Below, piece by piece: positions 30,525 to 41,039 of a stretch of 64,000 nucleotides of DNA. Location: the NCBI GenBank assembly GCA_024640945.1, contig JAHEEA010000003.1, positions 1 through 64,000 on the forward strand, given 5' to 3'. Each line of letters begins with the position of its first letter. The first letter of the stretch is position 1. The notes beneath the pieces were generated by a model. It was not told where the DNA came from. It ran no database searches and worked only from the letters and a program-made list of their open reading frames with translations. The stretch is from Candidatus Methylopumilus sp. (lineage in GTDB: Bacteria > Pseudomonadota > Gammaproteobacteria > Burkholderiales > Methylophilaceae). The position numbers and the translations under genes were made by a program.

Positions 30525-30546
30525 ATGCACTTATTTAAAAGTGCAT
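30525..30546. repeat. 22-bp palindrome upstream of murJ
   Basis: ATGCACTT-ATTTAA-AAGTGCAT: perfect 8-bp arms, 18 bases before the murJ start. On the minus strand it is followed by TACTTTTTAAATTTT, so it could be an mRNA hairpin/attenuator as well as a protein-binding site. Confidence 0.5.
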
Positions 30547-30667
30547 TTATGTGTCATGATTTTAGCATGAGCGCTTAGCAAACCCATTGATTAAAGCGTG
30601 CTTTTAACATTAGGTTTGGTTTATCAGCACAAAGGTAAGCGTTATAAGATTAAACACGCACAAATTC

Positions 30668-30696
30668 TTGCAAAACTAGAAATAAAACGATATGAT
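30668..30696 (+). promoter_or_regulatory. sigma-70 promoter of rpsT
   Basis: TTGCAA (30668-30673), 17-bp spacer, TATGAT (30691-30696). The start would fall near 30703, giving a leader of about 28 bases before rpsT. Confidence 0.75.
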
Positions 30697-30730
30697 GCTC
30701 GGCTTCGTATTTTGTTAATTAGGAAAATTC

Positions 30731-30994
30731 ATGGCTAATACCGCGCAGGCAAGAAAACGTGCTCGTCAGGCAGTTAAGCAACGCGCCCATAACGCCAGCT
30801 TGCGTTCTACTTTGCGCACCGCGATCAAAAAGATCATCAAAGCGGTAGAGGCTGGTGACAAAGCTGCAGCACAATCAGCATACTCAGAAAACGTAAGCGT
30901 GATTGATCGCATTGCTGATAAAAATATCATTCATAAAAACAAAGCAGCTCGTCATAAGAGCCGTTTGAATGCATCTATCAAGGCAATGGCTTAA
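30731..30994 (+). CDS. rpsT: 30S ribosomal protein S20
   Basis: An 87-residue, strongly basic, helical protein of the S20 family, beginning [21 protein letters not shown] and ending with [19 protein letters not shown]. It binds the 16S rRNA 5' domain. Stand-alone gene divergent from murJ, as in other proteobacteria, with its own promoter and terminator. Confidence 0.98.
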   Translation: MANTAQARKRARQAVKQRAHNASLRSTLRTAIKKIIKAVEAGDKAAAQSAYSENVSVIDRIADKNIIHKNKAARHKSRLNASIKAMA

Positions 30995-31020
30995 TTAAGT
31001 CTTTGCTTTAAAGCACAAAT

Positions 31021-31050
31021 AAAAAAGCCGAACTGATGTTCGGCTTTTTT
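31021..31050. terminator. bidirectional terminator between rpsT and purK
   Basis: AAAAAAGCCGAAC-TGAT-GTTCGGCTTTTTT: perfect stem with A and T runs on both sides, serving both convergent transcripts. Confidence 0.93.
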
Positions 31051-31076
31051 ATTATCTATATCTTATAAAACTTTTA

Positions 31077-32231
31077 TCAGCCGATACCTAATTCAGCTCT
31101 CGCTTTAACGGCACCAACAATCACCGTTTCTTGCTCAGCGCCAATCACCGTAAAGTGGCCCATTTTACGACCTGGACGAGGCTCATGCTTGCCATACAAA
31201 TGTAATTTCAGTTCAGGATGCGCAAAAACTTTGGCCCAATCAGGCTCACTAAAGGAACCATTGCTAGCAAATTTCCAAACGTCACCCAAAATATTCACCA
31301 TTACTGCTTGGCTATGAAGACGTGCATCACCTAAAGGCAAACCAGTTAATGCACGCAATTGCTGCTCGAATTGATTCGTGACACACGCATCAATCGTATA
31401 ATGCCCAGAATTGTGGGGCCTAGGGGCCATTTCATTGGCAAGCAACTGACCTTCACTCACAAAAAACTCAACAGCCATCACACCGATGTATTCTAATTTT
31501 TCAGCAATTTTAATCGCCAATTCGCGGGCTTGCTTTTGAATAGATTGAGGCGCACGGGCAGGTACGATACTCACATCCAAAATACCGTTTAAATGACTAT
31601 TTTCAGCCGTAGGATAAACAGCAACGGATCCGTTCGCTTCCCTTGCCAGCACTATTGAAACCTCATAATCCAAGCTCAACATCTTCTCTAAAACACATTG
31701 TTCACCTTTGAAGGTTTCGAATGCTGCTAGCGCTTGTGATTGATTAGCAACGCGAGCTTGGCCTTTACCATCGTAACCAAAACGGGCAACTTTCAGAATG
31801 GCAGGATAAATATCAGCGCCATCTGTAGGCAAATCAGAGGCAACATTCACAACGACGAATGGCGCAACAGGAATGCCAGCATCACGAATAAACTGTTTTT
31901 CCAATACACGATGCTGAGCAATAGAAACTGCGTGGGCTGAAGGCCGCACAATGCGACTTTGAGCTAATGTATCCAGAGTGCTTGCAGGAACATTCTCAAA
32001 CTCAGTCGTGATTGCTTCACAAGTTTTGGCCATCACCTTCAATGCCGCTGAATCGTCATATGCAGCACACAAATGCACATCAGCAATCTTACCAGCGGGG
32101 CTATTTTTATCAGGATCCAACACTGTCACGCGATAACCCATTTCATGAGCTGCGATGACAAAGAAACGGCCAAGCTGACCGCCACCCAACATCCCCAGCA
32201 TTGCTGGAGGAAGAATCACAGGAAAACTCAA
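31077..32231 (-). CDS. purK: N5-carboxyaminoimidazole ribonucleotide synthetase
   Basis: ATP-grasp enzyme of purine synthesis that carboxylates AIR with bicarbonate. At 384 residues: an N-terminal Rossmann-like domain (MLGGGQLGR near 13), ATP-grasp core ([14 protein letters not shown] near 145) and the conserved [13 protein letters not shown] (about 268-280). It overlaps purE by four bases (ATGA), so the two are translationally coupled. Confidence 0.97.
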   Translation of the reverse strand: MSFPVILPPAMLGMLGGGQLGRFFVIAAHEMGYRVTVLDPDKNSPAGKIADVHLCAAYDDSAALKVMAKTCEAITTEFENVPASTLDTLAQSRIVRPSAHAVSIAQHRVLEKQFIRDAGIPVAPFVVVNVASDLPTDGADIYPAILKVARFGYDGKGQARVANQSQALAAFETFKGEQCVLEKMLSLDYEVSIVLAREANGSVAVYPTAENSHLNGILDVSIVPARAPQSIQKQARELAIKIAEKLEYIGVMAVEFFVSEGQLLANEMAPRPHNSGHYTIDACVTNQFEQQLRALTGLPLGDARLHSQAVMVNILGDVWKFASNGSFSEPDWAKVFAHPELKLHLYGKHEPRPGRKMGHFTVIGAEQETVIVGAVKARAELGIG

Positions 32232-32728
32232 GGCTGCTCCGTTAATGTCATATTAAATACTTTAGCGGTTTGAGCCGCACGAAAATCTTTTAATTTTTTA
32301 GCGAGCACTTCATCCGAAGTGGCTAATATAGAAACTGCAAACAAGCCTGCATTCGCAGCACCAGCCTCACCAATTGCAAATGTCGCAACAGGCACCCCTT
32401 TAGGCATCTGTACAATCGACAACAATGAGTCCTGCCCTTGCAAATGCTTAGAAGCAACAGGCACACCAAGCACTGGTAGTGTTGTCTTAGCCGCAACCAT
32501 CCCTGGCAAATGCGCCGCGCCGCCAGCACCCGCAATAATTACTTTAAAGCCTTTTGATGATGCTGTTTCAGCAAATTCAAACATTAAATCTGGAGTGCGG
32601 TGCGCTGAAACGACTTTTGCTTCATAAGCAACGCCAAAATCTGCAAGGGCTTGGGCTGCCAATTTCATTGTCGGCCAATCGCTATCCGATCCCATAATAA
32701 TGGCTACTTTTGGTAATGTATTCGTCAT
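32228..32728 (-). CDS. purE: N5-carboxyaminoimidazole ribonucleotide mutase
   Basis: Class I PurE of 166 residues, converting N5-CAIR to CAIR. Signature GSDSDWPTM (13-21), [15 protein letters not shown] (about 40) and the substrate loop [10 protein letters not shown] are all present. It lies 14 bases downstream of proB and just before purK. Confidence 0.97.
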   Translation of the reverse strand: MTNTLPKVAIIMGSDSDWPTMKLAAQALADFGVAYEAKVVSAHRTPDLMFEFAETASSKGFKVIIAGAGGAAHLPGMVAAKTTLPVLGVPVASKHLQGQDSLLSIVQMPKGVPVATFAIGEAGAANAGLFAVSILATSDEVLAKKLKDFRAAQTAKVFNMTLTEQP

Positions 32729-32742
32729 CGTGACTCCAGCTT

Positions 32743-33885
32743 TTACAAAAGAATAAGATTATCGCGATGAATCAATTCAGCTTCATCCACATAACCCAAA
32801 ATAGAAGCAATTTCGCTACTAGGCTGACGCAGAATCCTGGCGGTTTCTGCCGAGGAATAATTCACTAAACCACGCGCAATGGTCTGTCCTTGAGGATCTA
32901 AACATGCAACAACATCGCCACGCTCAAAACTACCTTCCACACCAATCACACCAACAGGCAATAAACTTTTGCCATCGGTACGCAATACTTTAACCGCACC
33001 AGCGTCTAAATGTAACTCGCCACTCACTCTAAGATGATCAGCCATCCATTGTTTTTTAGCGAGCATCTTGGCCTGTTCCGTACGCAAATGCGTGCCAACT
33101 GCCTCACCAGAGGCAAGCCTCACCAGCACGTTAGCCTCACGTCCCGAAGCAATCACCGTGTGGGCGCCACTTCTGGCTGCACGCTTAGCTGCCAGAATCT
33201 TGGTTAACATGCCGCCAGTACCTACATTACTGCCAGCTCCACCTGCCATTTGTTCTAGCGCTTCATCACCTGCGATAGCATGTTGGATAAATTGCGCATC
33301 AGGATTTTTACGTGGGTCTGCTGAATAAAGGCCTGATTGATCAGTCAAAATCACTAAAGCATCAGCCTCAATTAAATTGGCAACCAAAGAAGCCAAAGTG
33401 TCGTTATCACCAAAACGAATCTCATCTGTCACGACAGTATCATTTTCATTGATGATAGGAATCACACCCATCGCAAGCAAAGTTCTCAAAGTGCTACGCG
33501 CATTCAAATAACGCTTACGATCAGCCAAATCATCATGTGTGAGTAAAACTTGAGCAGTATGCAAACCGTGCTGACTAAAGCAACTCTCGTACATTTGTAC
33601 CAAGCCCATTTGCCCAACAGCTGCTGCCGCTTGCAACTCATTGACCGCGGTTGGGCGTTTTTTCCAACCTAAGCGCTGCATCCCCTCAGCTACGGCACCA
33701 CTAGAAACCAAGACTACCTGCCTGGCCTCCATGCCACCTCCTGGACGAACCAATTGCGCAATCTGGCCAGCCCAAGCAGCAATCGCAGCTTGATCTAAGC
33801 CTTCGCCATTATTAGTTACTAAGCTAGAACCTACCTTAATTACTAAACATTTAGCATCGGTCAATAATGAGGACTGATTAGTCAA
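32743..33885 (-). CDS. proB: glutamate 5-kinase
   Basis: First enzyme of proline synthesis. Amino-acid kinase domain (about 12-260; [18 protein letters not shown]) plus a C-terminal PUA domain (about 285-370), total 380 residues as in E. coli-type enzymes with PUA. The start is TTG with AAAGGG five bases before it, and no ATG precedes the nucleotide-binding strand. It lies nine bases after obgE, the usual neighbour. Confidence 0.96.
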   Translation of the reverse strand: MTNQSSLLTDAKCLVIKVGSSLVTNNGEGLDQAAIAAWAGQIAQLVRPGGGMEARQVVLVSSGAVAEGMQRLGWKKRPTAVNELQAAAAVGQMGLVQMYESCFSQHGLHTAQVLLTHDDLADRKRYLNARSTLRTLLAMGVIPIINENDTVVTDEIRFGDNDTLASLVANLIEADALVILTDQSGLYSADPRKNPDAQFIQHAIAGDEALEQMAGGAGSNVGTGGMLTKILAAKRAARSGAHTVIASGREANVLVRLASGEAVGTHLRTEQAKMLAKKQWMADHLRVSGELHLDAGAVKVLRTDGKSLLPVGVIGVEGSFERGDVVACLDPQGQTIARGLVNYSSAETARILRQPSSEIASILGYVDEAELIHRDNLILL

Positions 33886-33894
33886 TTTAACCCT

Positions 33895-35037
<1,143 letters not shown>

Positions 35038-35142
35038 TTACCACACACATTCATATTAACCGTCTCGACCAAGCGCAATATCGATAAAAAATCTTAGTAT
35101 GATTCCAGTACGATAATACAGCTAGTTAGCCCGTTATAAAAC

Positions 35143-35172
35143 AAAAAAGCCCTACCAACAGATAGGGCTTTT
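35143..35172 (-). terminator. rpmA terminator
   Basis: Minus strand: AAGCCCTA and TAGGGCTT form a perfect 8-bp stem followed by TTTTTTG, between rpmA and obgE. Some read-through into obgE is likely, because no strong promoter is obvious in front of obgE. Confidence 0.85.
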
Positions 35173-35189
35173 GGAATACCGAATCCAAA

Positions 35190-35447
35190 TTAAACTGGAA
35201 CGATATTAACCATTTTGCGGCGCAAAGCACCTTTTACTGCAAATGTTACTTTGCCATCAACTTTAGCGAATAAAGTATGGTCTTTACCCATGCCTACGTT
35301 CTCACCAGCATGCATACGTGTACCACGTTGACGAACAATAATACTGCCAGCTGAAACCACTTGCTCACCAAAGGCTTTTACGCCTAATCGTTGGGCTTGT
35401 GAGTCGCGACCGTTACGGGAACTCCCGCCTGCTTTCTTATGTGCCAT
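35190..35447 (-). CDS. rpmA: 50S ribosomal protein L27
   Basis: An 85-residue basic protein starting [20 protein letters not shown], the conserved N-terminal tail that reaches the peptidyl-transferase centre. The remainder matches the L27 core ([16 protein letters not shown]). It lies 10 bases after rplU. Confidence 0.98.
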   Translation of the reverse strand: MAHKKAGGSSRNGRDSQAQRLGVKAFGEQVVSAGSIIVRQRGTRMHAGENVGMGKDHTLFAKVDGKVTFAVKGALRRKMVNIVPV

Positions 35448-35457
35448 TTTTTACTCC

Positions 35458-35820
35458 TTATTCAGCTGCTTTAGCTTTAGTAGCTTTAGCTTTTGCTGGT
35501 TTTGTTGAAGCGCTACCGAAATCACCAATTTGGATTTCTGTATAGCTTTGACGATGACCTTGTGTCTTACGGTAGTGCTTACGACGACGGAATTTGAAAA
35601 TCATTACCTTGTCGCCACGGCCGTGTGATAACACTTTAGCTGTCACGCTTGCGCCAGCGATTAAAGGTGCACCAATAGTGACATTCTCACCGTCAGCCAT
35701 CACTAACACTTGATCGATAGTAACGTCGCTACCGACATCACCAACTAATTTTTCCACCTTAAGCCTTAAGCCAGGGGTTACGCGGTACTGTTTACCGCCA
35801 GTCTTGATGACTGCATACAT
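35458..35820 (-). CDS. rplU: 50S ribosomal protein L21
   Basis: A 120-residue protein with the L21 core ([17 protein letters not shown] to [14 protein letters not shown]). It then has a roughly 18-residue Ala/Lys-rich tail ([14 protein letters not shown]) not present in E. coli L21 (103 residues), but common in betaproteobacteria. The track start at 35925 lies upstream of the promoter; ATG 35820 is correct. Confidence 0.97.
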   Translation of the reverse strand: MYAVIKTGGKQYRVTPGLRLKVEKLVGDVGSDVTIDQVLVMADGENVTIGAPLIAGASVTAKVLSHGRGDKVMIFKFRRRKHYRKTQGHRQSYTEIQIGDFGSASTKPAKAKATKAKAAE

Positions 35821-35859
35821 GATTGAGCCTCGTTTGCTACGCATTAAAATCAATCGCGC

Positions 35860-35887
35860 ATTATACGTAAAATTCGGACTTAAGCAA
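35860..35887 (-). promoter_or_regulatory. sigma-70 promoter of rplU-rpmA
   Basis: Minus-strand TTGCTT (35887-35882), 16-bp spacer, perfect TATAAT (35865-35860). The start near 35853 gives a leader of about 33 bases before rplU. Confidence 0.78.
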
Positions 35888-36013
35888 ACACAATCTCCAA
35901 TTGAAATCAAAAAACTTACATCCAAAAACGTAGGGGTGGCTTTAATGGACGTAATTTAAAACACTGCGGGACTCTATGATAAAATTGCATCAAAATTTAT
36001 CTGGTCTATTTCC

Positions 36014-36982
36014 GTGTCATTAGCACTTATACAATCTAGCATTACTGAAGACATGCGCGCTGTTGACGCGGTTATTCGAAAATCATTGCACTCAGAGGTT
36101 GTACTCATCAACCAAGTCGCAGACTACATTATCAACAGTGGGGGCAAGCGCTTACGACCAGCTCTTGTTTTACTGTCTGCCGGCGTATTTGGGAAAATCG
36201 AAACGCGCCATCACAAATTAGCAGCTGTCGTTGAGTTCATCCACACCGCCACTTTACTACATGACGACGTCGTAGATGAGTCCGCATTACGTCGAGGTCG
36301 CGCAACTGCGAATACATTATTTGGCAATGCTGCCAGCGTCCTCGTAGGAGATTTCGTATATTCACGGGCCTTTCAAATGATGGTCGGTGTTCAGAATATG
36401 CGTGTCATGGATATTTTGGCAGAAGCCACCAACATTATCGCCGAGGGCGAAGTCCTGCAGCTCCTCAACATTAATGACGCGGATATTAGTGATGATGACT
36501 ATCTCCGTGTTATTCACTACAAAACGGCTAAATTATTTGAAGCTGCTACGCGTTTAGGCGCCGTTATTTGCCAAGCCTCTACCGAGGATGAAAACGCAAT
36601 GGCAGAATACGGCATGCGCTTAGGCACGGCATTTCAACTCATCGACGATGTGTTGGACTTGAGTGGTAATAGCGAAGATATTGGAAAAAGCCTGGGTGAT
36701 GACATTGCAGAAGGTAAACCAACACTACCTTTACTGTACGCAATGCGTCATGGCGATGCAAAGCAAAGCCAATTAATTCGGAATGCTATTGAACAAGGTG
36801 GCCTAGAAGATTTCTCAGCCATCATACAAGCTGTGGAACAAACCGGGGCTTTAGACTACGTTAGAAATATTGCCAAACAAGAGGCCGAACTAGCATGTAA
36901 GGCGATTCAACACTTACCTTCCACTCCTCAACTCCAAGCACTTATTCAACTTGCAGAGTTTTCGGTAAGCCGTACTTTTTAA
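36014..36982 (+). CDS. ispB: octaprenyl diphosphate synthase
   Basis: Trans-isoprenyl diphosphate synthase that makes the ubiquinone side chain. At 322 residues, it has the first Asp-rich motif DDVVDESALRRGRATAN (about 84-100) and the second DDVLDLSGNSEDIGKSLGDD (about 215). The start codon is GTG. It diverges from rplU, the standard arrangement, and overlaps the last bases of the oppositely oriented gene at 36979. Confidence 0.95.
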   Translation: MSLALIQSSITEDMRAVDAVIRKSLHSEVVLINQVADYIINSGGKRLRPALVLLSAGVFGKIETRHHKLAAVVEFIHTATLLHDDVVDESALRRGRATANTLFGNAASVLVGDFVYSRAFQMMVGVQNMRVMDILAEATNIIAEGEVLQLLNINDADISDDDYLRVIHYKTAKLFEAATRLGAVICQASTEDENAMAEYGMRLGTAFQLIDDVLDLSGNSEDIGKSLGDDIAEGKPTLPLLYAMRHGDAKQSQLIRNAIEQGGLEDFSAIIQAVEQTGALDYVRNIAKQEAELACKAIQHLPSTPQLQALIQLAEFSVSRTF

Positions 36983-37329
36983 TTGAATGTAATTGGTTCG
37001 CCGTCTTCAGCGTTAAAGTAACTAAGCTGCGCCCAATCGTTCTTACCATTGGTGAGCGTACCATCAAATAGTGCCTGACCATCCACATCAACCACCGCGT
37101 AGCCACTGTGATAAAGCGTCACTTCTGCTTGCTTACGACCTAAACGCATTGCGTAAGTGAGGTAGTGCTCATTCTCCTCTTCATCGAGAAGCTCCCAGTC
37201 ATCATGACCTGTAAGCTGAGCCAGCCAGCCATTCAGATCTACTTCAACACGGCACACAATAGGCTTAGACCAAGCATTCAGCTGCTCATCTTCTAACAAG
37301 CTAGACTCAATTGAAGCTTCTGCGCTCAT
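36979..37329 (-). CDS. small acidic hypothetical protein
   Basis: A 116-residue, acidic soluble protein (many Glu/Asp; DDWELLDEEENEHY) without signal peptide or membrane segment. AAGG is correctly spaced before the ATG. Patterns such as ALFDGTLTNGKNDWAQLSYFN look like beta strands. I do not recognise the family. It converges on ispB with a four-base overlap. Confidence 0.65.
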   Translation of the reverse strand: MSAEASIESSLLEDEQLNAWSKPIVCRVEVDLNGWLAQLTGHDDWELLDEEENEHYLTYAMRLGRKQAEVTLYHSGYAVVDVDGQALFDGTLTNGKNDWAQLSYFNAEDGEPITFN

Positions 37330-37480
37330 ATGTGAGACCTTTCAAAACGATTTATTCTTATTATATATTGGTGACTACTTTTTACATTTCAATAGAGCAA
37401 CATTTTTATCTTCTTGCTCACCCCTTCTTTCAGTGAGAATATGCTAAAACTTAACATCATGAATCAATAGAAATAAGATT

Positions 37481-37561
37481 ATGTTCAAAATAAGCTCTGC
37501 GATTACTCACGCAATCCAAGTCAACATTAGCATATTGATCGAATTAGCAAGATTAGGATAA
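37481..37561 (+). CDS. possible 26-residue small ORF before coaE
   Basis: ATG TTC AAA ATA ... GGA TAA encodes 26 residues with a hydrophobic middle (VNISILIELARLG), preceded by AATAAGA. Its last codons contain AGGA, which serves as the coaE ribosome-binding site, so translation could be coupled. It lies in an A/T-rich 238-base gap with no other gene. It may equally be chance. Confidence 0.25.
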   Translation: MFKISSAITHAIQVNISILIELARLG

Positions 37562-37567
37562 CCAAGA

Positions 37568-38185
37568 TTGCTTGTTATTGGCTTAACTGGAGGAATAGGT
37601 AGCGGAAAAAGTGAAGTATCACGCTTATTTTCTGAGCTTGGCGTTCCCATCGTCGACGTAGATGTAATTAGTCACCAACTCACAGCCAAAGGTCAAAGTA
37701 CATTACAAGCAATTGCAAATCAATTCGGCACCATCGTTTTGAATAAAGATGGCAGTTTAAATCGGGAGCGTTTAAGAGAAATCGTATTTAACAACACTGA
37801 GGCACGATATGCACTAGAGGCTATTATGCATCCGGCCATTTATGAAGAGGCGATGATAGAACTCAACAGAAATAAAGCCATTCCCTATCAGATCTTAGTA
37901 GTTCCTTTGCTATTTGAAAGCACTCGTTATCAAAAATTGATTAATCATTCGCTAGTGATTGATTGTGATAGTGCTACTCAAATTGATCGCGCAAGTAAAA
38001 GAGATGGTTCAAGTAAATCTCAAATTGAGAAAATCATTGCAGCACAAATTCCTAGAGAAACTCGCAATCAACTTGCTGACGATATTATTCCTAACAATGG
38101 GTCGCTGGATGATCTTAAAGAAAAAGTAATCCAACTGAATGATAAATATAGAAATACTTGCGCTGTTACCCAATCGACCTCATAA
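37568..38185 (+). CDS. coaE: dephospho-CoA kinase
   Basis: Last enzyme of coenzyme A synthesis. P-loop GLTGGIGSGKS (residues 5-15), the CoA-domain motif DVDVISHQL (about 33-41) and LLFES (about 115). At 205 residues, normal size. The start is TTG, with AGGA about 10 bases before it and no ATG in front of the P-loop. First gene of coaE-zapD-yacG-PCuAC. A prepilin peptidase gene, usual upstream of coaE in many relatives, is absent. Confidence 0.95.
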   Translation: MLVIGLTGGIGSGKSEVSRLFSELGVPIVDVDVISHQLTAKGQSTLQAIANQFGTIVLNKDGSLNRERLREIVFNNTEARYALEAIMHPAIYEEAMIELNRNKAIPYQILVVPLLFESTRYQKLINHSLVIDCDSATQIDRASKRDGSSKSQIEKIIAAQIPRETRNQLADDIIPNNGSLDDLKEKVIQLNDKYRNTCAVTQSTS

Positions 38186-38235
38186 TCCATTTCAATCATA
38201 AGGTTTAATGAAAAAAGACTTAAAGAAATAAGACG

Positions 38236-38994
38236 GTGCCAACTTACGAGTTTCCCTTTAACGAACGCATTCGGACGCTTCTGCGCCTAGAGGATCTATT
38301 TTCTAAAGTTCTGTTGAATATTGAATCGAAACAGGCAGCTAATCACCACAATGCCATCATTTCTTTCTTTCAAATTCTTGATTTAATTGACCGTTCAGAC
38401 CTTAAGTCAGACCTAGTACAAGAGCTAGATCGCCAGAAGGCAATCCTCACCCACCTATCAGACAATCCAAACATTGATTTATCAGTCTTGGAGCCGATTC
38501 TAGACAATATCAATGCGGTCAGCACCGAACTTAAAAATGCTCCCAACAAACCGGGCCAACGATTACGTGAAAACGAATGGCTAATGACCATTAAGCAACG
38601 CGCAGTAATTCCCGGTGGCTTATGTGAATTTGATTTACCTTCGTATCATTACTGGCTAGAACAATCAGCAGAACAACGCCAACACGACCTTAAAGCTTGG
38701 ATGGCGAATATTATTCCTATATACGATGCTTTAAAAATCATTCTTAACATTATTCGAGGTAGCGGTAAAAAAACTCAGATCACTGCCAATAGAGGCGCTT
38801 ATCAGCAAATGCTGGGTGGTGCTAAAACAGCACAAATGCTCAGCATACAAGTGGATGATACTCTCACTTGCTACCCTGAAATAAGTGCAAATAAATATGC
38901 GATCAACATTAGATTTATTTCAATGAGCCAATCAAAGAAACCGCAACCCTCAGAAATTGATGTTCCATTTAATTTAACTCTCGGCAACTTATAA
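38236..38994 (+). CDS. zapD: cell division protein ZapD
   Basis: A 252-residue, mostly helical cytoplasmic protein of the ZapD (DUF1342) family that cross-links FtsZ filaments by binding the FtsZ C-terminal peptide. It begins with the family signature [19 protein letters not shown] and contains [16 protein letters not shown] near residue 130. The start is GTG. It lies six bases before yacG, the conserved pairing. Confidence 0.95.
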   Translation: MPTYEFPFNERIRTLLRLEDLFSKVLLNIESKQAANHHNAIISFFQILDLIDRSDLKSDLVQELDRQKAILTHLSDNPNIDLSVLEPILDNINAVSTELKNAPNKPGQRLRENEWLMTIKQRAVIPGGLCEFDLPSYHYWLEQSAEQRQHDLKAWMANIIPIYDALKIILNIIRGSGKKTQITANRGAYQQMLGGAKTAQMLSIQVDDTLTCYPEISANKYAINIRFISMSQSKKPQPSEIDVPFNLTLGNL

Positions 38995-38999
38995 GCATC

Positions 39000-39203
39000 A
39001 TGCAGTCATCGAGCCCCAAAAAGCGTATTGTCACCTGCCCGCAATGCGGCGGTGAATCCGAATTTAGCCCTGACAACAAATACAGACCGTTTTGTTCAGA
39101 GCGTTGCAAACTAATTGACTTGGGCGCTTGGGCCAATGAAGGTTATCGCATTCCAACCCCGATCACGCCTGAAGATTTAGAAAACGAAGAGTTTAATCAT
39201 TAA
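39000..39203 (+). CDS. yacG: DNA gyrase inhibitor / zinc protein YacG
   Basis: A 67-residue zinc ribbon with Cys pairs CPQC (14-17) and FCSERC (about 31-36), followed by the family motif [16 protein letters not shown]. coli YacG binds GyrB and inhibits gyrase. Follows zapD directly. Confidence 0.95.
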   Translation: MQSSSPKKRIVTCPQCGGESEFSPDNKYRPFCSERCKLIDLGAWANEGYRIPTPITPEDLENEEFNH

Positions 39204-39210
39204 GCTAAGA

Positions 39211-39678
39211 ATGAAAACGACGTCCCTACTTAAGAAAATTGGTTTGCCTTTACTAAGCGCTATGTTCATAGCATCCATCCTAATCTCGGCTTGTAGCAAG
39301 CAAGATTCTATCGAAATCAAAAATCAATGGGTTCGAGCAAGCAATGATGGGCAGGATGTAAGCGCAGCTTATATGACGATTGTAAGCAACGAAGATACTA
39401 ACTTAATTGCGATTGATAGCGATGTTGCAGATGTAATCGAAATACACAGCATGAGCATGGAAAACGGTGTGATGAAAATGCGTATGCTTGATACGCTTGA
39501 TTTGATAGCAGGCAAACCCACCGAACTCAGCCCTGGTGGATTTCATCTAATGCTTTTTGATTTAAAGAAACCTCTAAACGCAGGTAATGAGGCGCATTTC
39601 ACATTGCACTTCAGAAACAAAGCTGGACAAGAAAAAACAATCTCTGTCACTAGCGCAATTAAAGCTGAAGCTCCTTAA
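39211..39678 (+). CDS. PCuAC family copper chaperone (lipoprotein)
   Basis: A 155-residue protein with N-terminal signal and lipobox-like ISAC (Cys near 28). The core shows the exact PCuAC copper signature H-x10-M-x21-H-x-M: His in IEIHSM, Met in MKMRML, then FHLM. Such proteins deliver Cu(I) in the periplasm, typically to the CuA or CuB site of cytochrome oxidase. It lies seven bases after yacG at the end of the operon and converges with the YtkA-like gene, itself probably copper-related. Confidence 0.9.
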   Translation: MKTTSLLKKIGLPLLSAMFIASILISACSKQDSIEIKNQWVRASNDGQDVSAAYMTIVSNEDTNLIAIDSDVADVIEIHSMSMENGVMKMRMLDTLDLIAGKPTELSPGGFHLMLFDLKKPLNAGNEAHFTLHFRNKAGQEKTISVTSAIKAEAP

Positions 39679-40100
39679 TTCTTAGCGTCAACTTTAAACG
39701 GAATTTGGTAACGCATCGTTTCTAGTTGGGTTTTTATTTCAAGCTCTACCACCCAATCACTTCGACCTTGCACACATACGGGCAAAGTTACTTCAGCAAA
39801 CCACAAATCTGAATCAGCTTGCTTAAGCAAATGATAACGATTAAGCCCCATTTCCATTCTTTCCATTGCAAAACTAACATAGACTTGCCTGGCATTTACT
39901 GTTTCCAACTGCAATCTAATCGGTTTCATTACCTGTGGTGAGTTAAGAAACTTTAGCTTAAATAAGTCATTACCACATCCACTCACAATATCGGTACAAA
40001 CCAACTTTTGCGCCACAGATTCAGTTCGCTTAACCCATATAACAATACTAGCTAGCGTAAAAATACACACAACCGAAATGATTTTGTAATAACGACTCAT
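39675..40100 (-). CDS. membrane-anchored YtkA/FixH-like protein, probable metal role
   Basis: A 141-residue protein with an N-terminal membrane anchor (about 6-24) and a periplasmic beta-rich domain. Visible features are CTDIVSGCG (two Cys), a Met-rich strand AMERMEMGLNRYHL and PVCVQGRSDWVVELEI, reminiscent of the YtkA/FixH-type domain found near oxidase and copper genes. Family assignment is tentative. It is the last gene of argJ-ATPase-Nudix, three bases after the Nudix gene, and its stop overlaps that of PCuAC on the other strand. Confidence 0.6.
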   Translation of the reverse strand: MSRYYKIISVVCIFTLASIVIWVKRTESVAQKLVCTDIVSGCGNDLFKLKFLNSPQVMKPIRLQLETVNARQVYVSFAMERMEMGLNRYHLLKQADSDLWFAEVTLPVCVQGRSDWVVELEIKTQLETMRYQIPFKVDAKN

Positions 40101-40103
40101 TCA

Positions 40104-41039
40104 TTAATTCCAAATTTCTCTAAGCATTGCAACACCATGAGCCCCTGCACGCCAGGCTTGATTTAAATGGGAAGGCTTCATACCGCCCAGCGCATAAACT
40201 GGCAAAGGGTAATCCTCGATCAATGTACTAAAAGCTTCCCAACCCATCGCTGAGTCTTGCGGATGACTTTTAGTTGGCAAGACTGGTGAAAGCACAACAA
40301 AATCTAAACCCAGTTTTGCCGCATGTCTCAATTCAGACACTTGATGGCAAGACGCACTAACCAGAAGATTAGGCGGTTTTTGATCTAAAGCCATCAATCT
40401 ATCACTCGATAAATGAATTCCATCAACGCCCATAGACTGAACTTGATCCAATGGGGCATTCACCAGAACTTTGGCTTGATAAGGAACCGTTAATGCAAGA
40501 ACGCGTTGCGTGAAACCAGCCAATTCAACTTCATTCAGATCCTTCTCCCTGATCTGAATGAGACGCAAACCAGCCTTAAGTCGCTCATGCAATCTCGCAA
40601 AAAACACTTCCTCACCTAATTCATGTTGATTAGTAATCGCGTAAACATCAGGCAATTTAAGCGCATCTAAAATAGGAGTATTTGCAGGTAAGGTTGGTGA
40701 AACCGTCACCGCATGTGGATTCTGCCAACTCAGGACCTGTCCTTCTTTACCTTCAGGACTACCTTGCCATCGCCTTACAATAAAAAAATGTAGTTTGACT
40801 GTTTTTTCTGGGTAATCAAATGTACGCGTAAGCCAAGGATAAGCTTCTAAAACTTGAACACCTAGCTCCTCATCTATTTCACGCACCAATGCTTGAAAGG
40901 AAGTTTCACCATCTTCAATTTTGCCCCCTGGAAACTCCCACCAGCCTGCCCAACCTTTGCCTTCTGGGCGACTTGCTAACAAAACCATGCCATCTTCTCT
41001 GAGCAATACTGCTGCAGCAACATTCACGACTTTTGGCAT
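40104..41039 (-). CDS. Nudix hydrolase fused to thiamine-phosphate-synthase-like domain
   Basis: A 311-residue two-domain protein. Residues 1-130 are a MutT-like Nudix domain with a complete Nudix box (GGKIEDGETSFQALVREIDEEL, about 38-59). Residues 135-311 are a ThiE/TenI-like TIM barrel (IQIREKDLN, GVDGIHLSSDR, VLSPVLPTKSH). This fusion is common in betaproteobacteria. The N-terminal part likely cleans oxidised nucleotides; whether the barrel makes thiamine phosphate is unproven. One-base overlap with the upstream ATPase gene. Confidence 0.9.
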   Translation of the reverse strand: MPKVVNVAAAVLLREDGMVLLASRPEGKGWAGWWEFPGGKIEDGETSFQALVREIDEELGVQVLEAYPWLTRTFDYPEKTVKLHFFIVRRWQGSPEGKEGQVLSWQNPHAVTVSPTLPANTPILDALKLPDVYAITNQHELGEEVFFARLHERLKAGLRLIQIREKDLNEVELAGFTQRVLALTVPYQAKVLVNAPLDQVQSMGVDGIHLSSDRLMALDQKPPNLLVSASCHQVSELRHAAKLGLDFVVLSPVLPTKSHPQDSAMGWEAFSTLIEDYPLPVYALGGMKPSHLNQAWRAGAHGVAMLREIWN

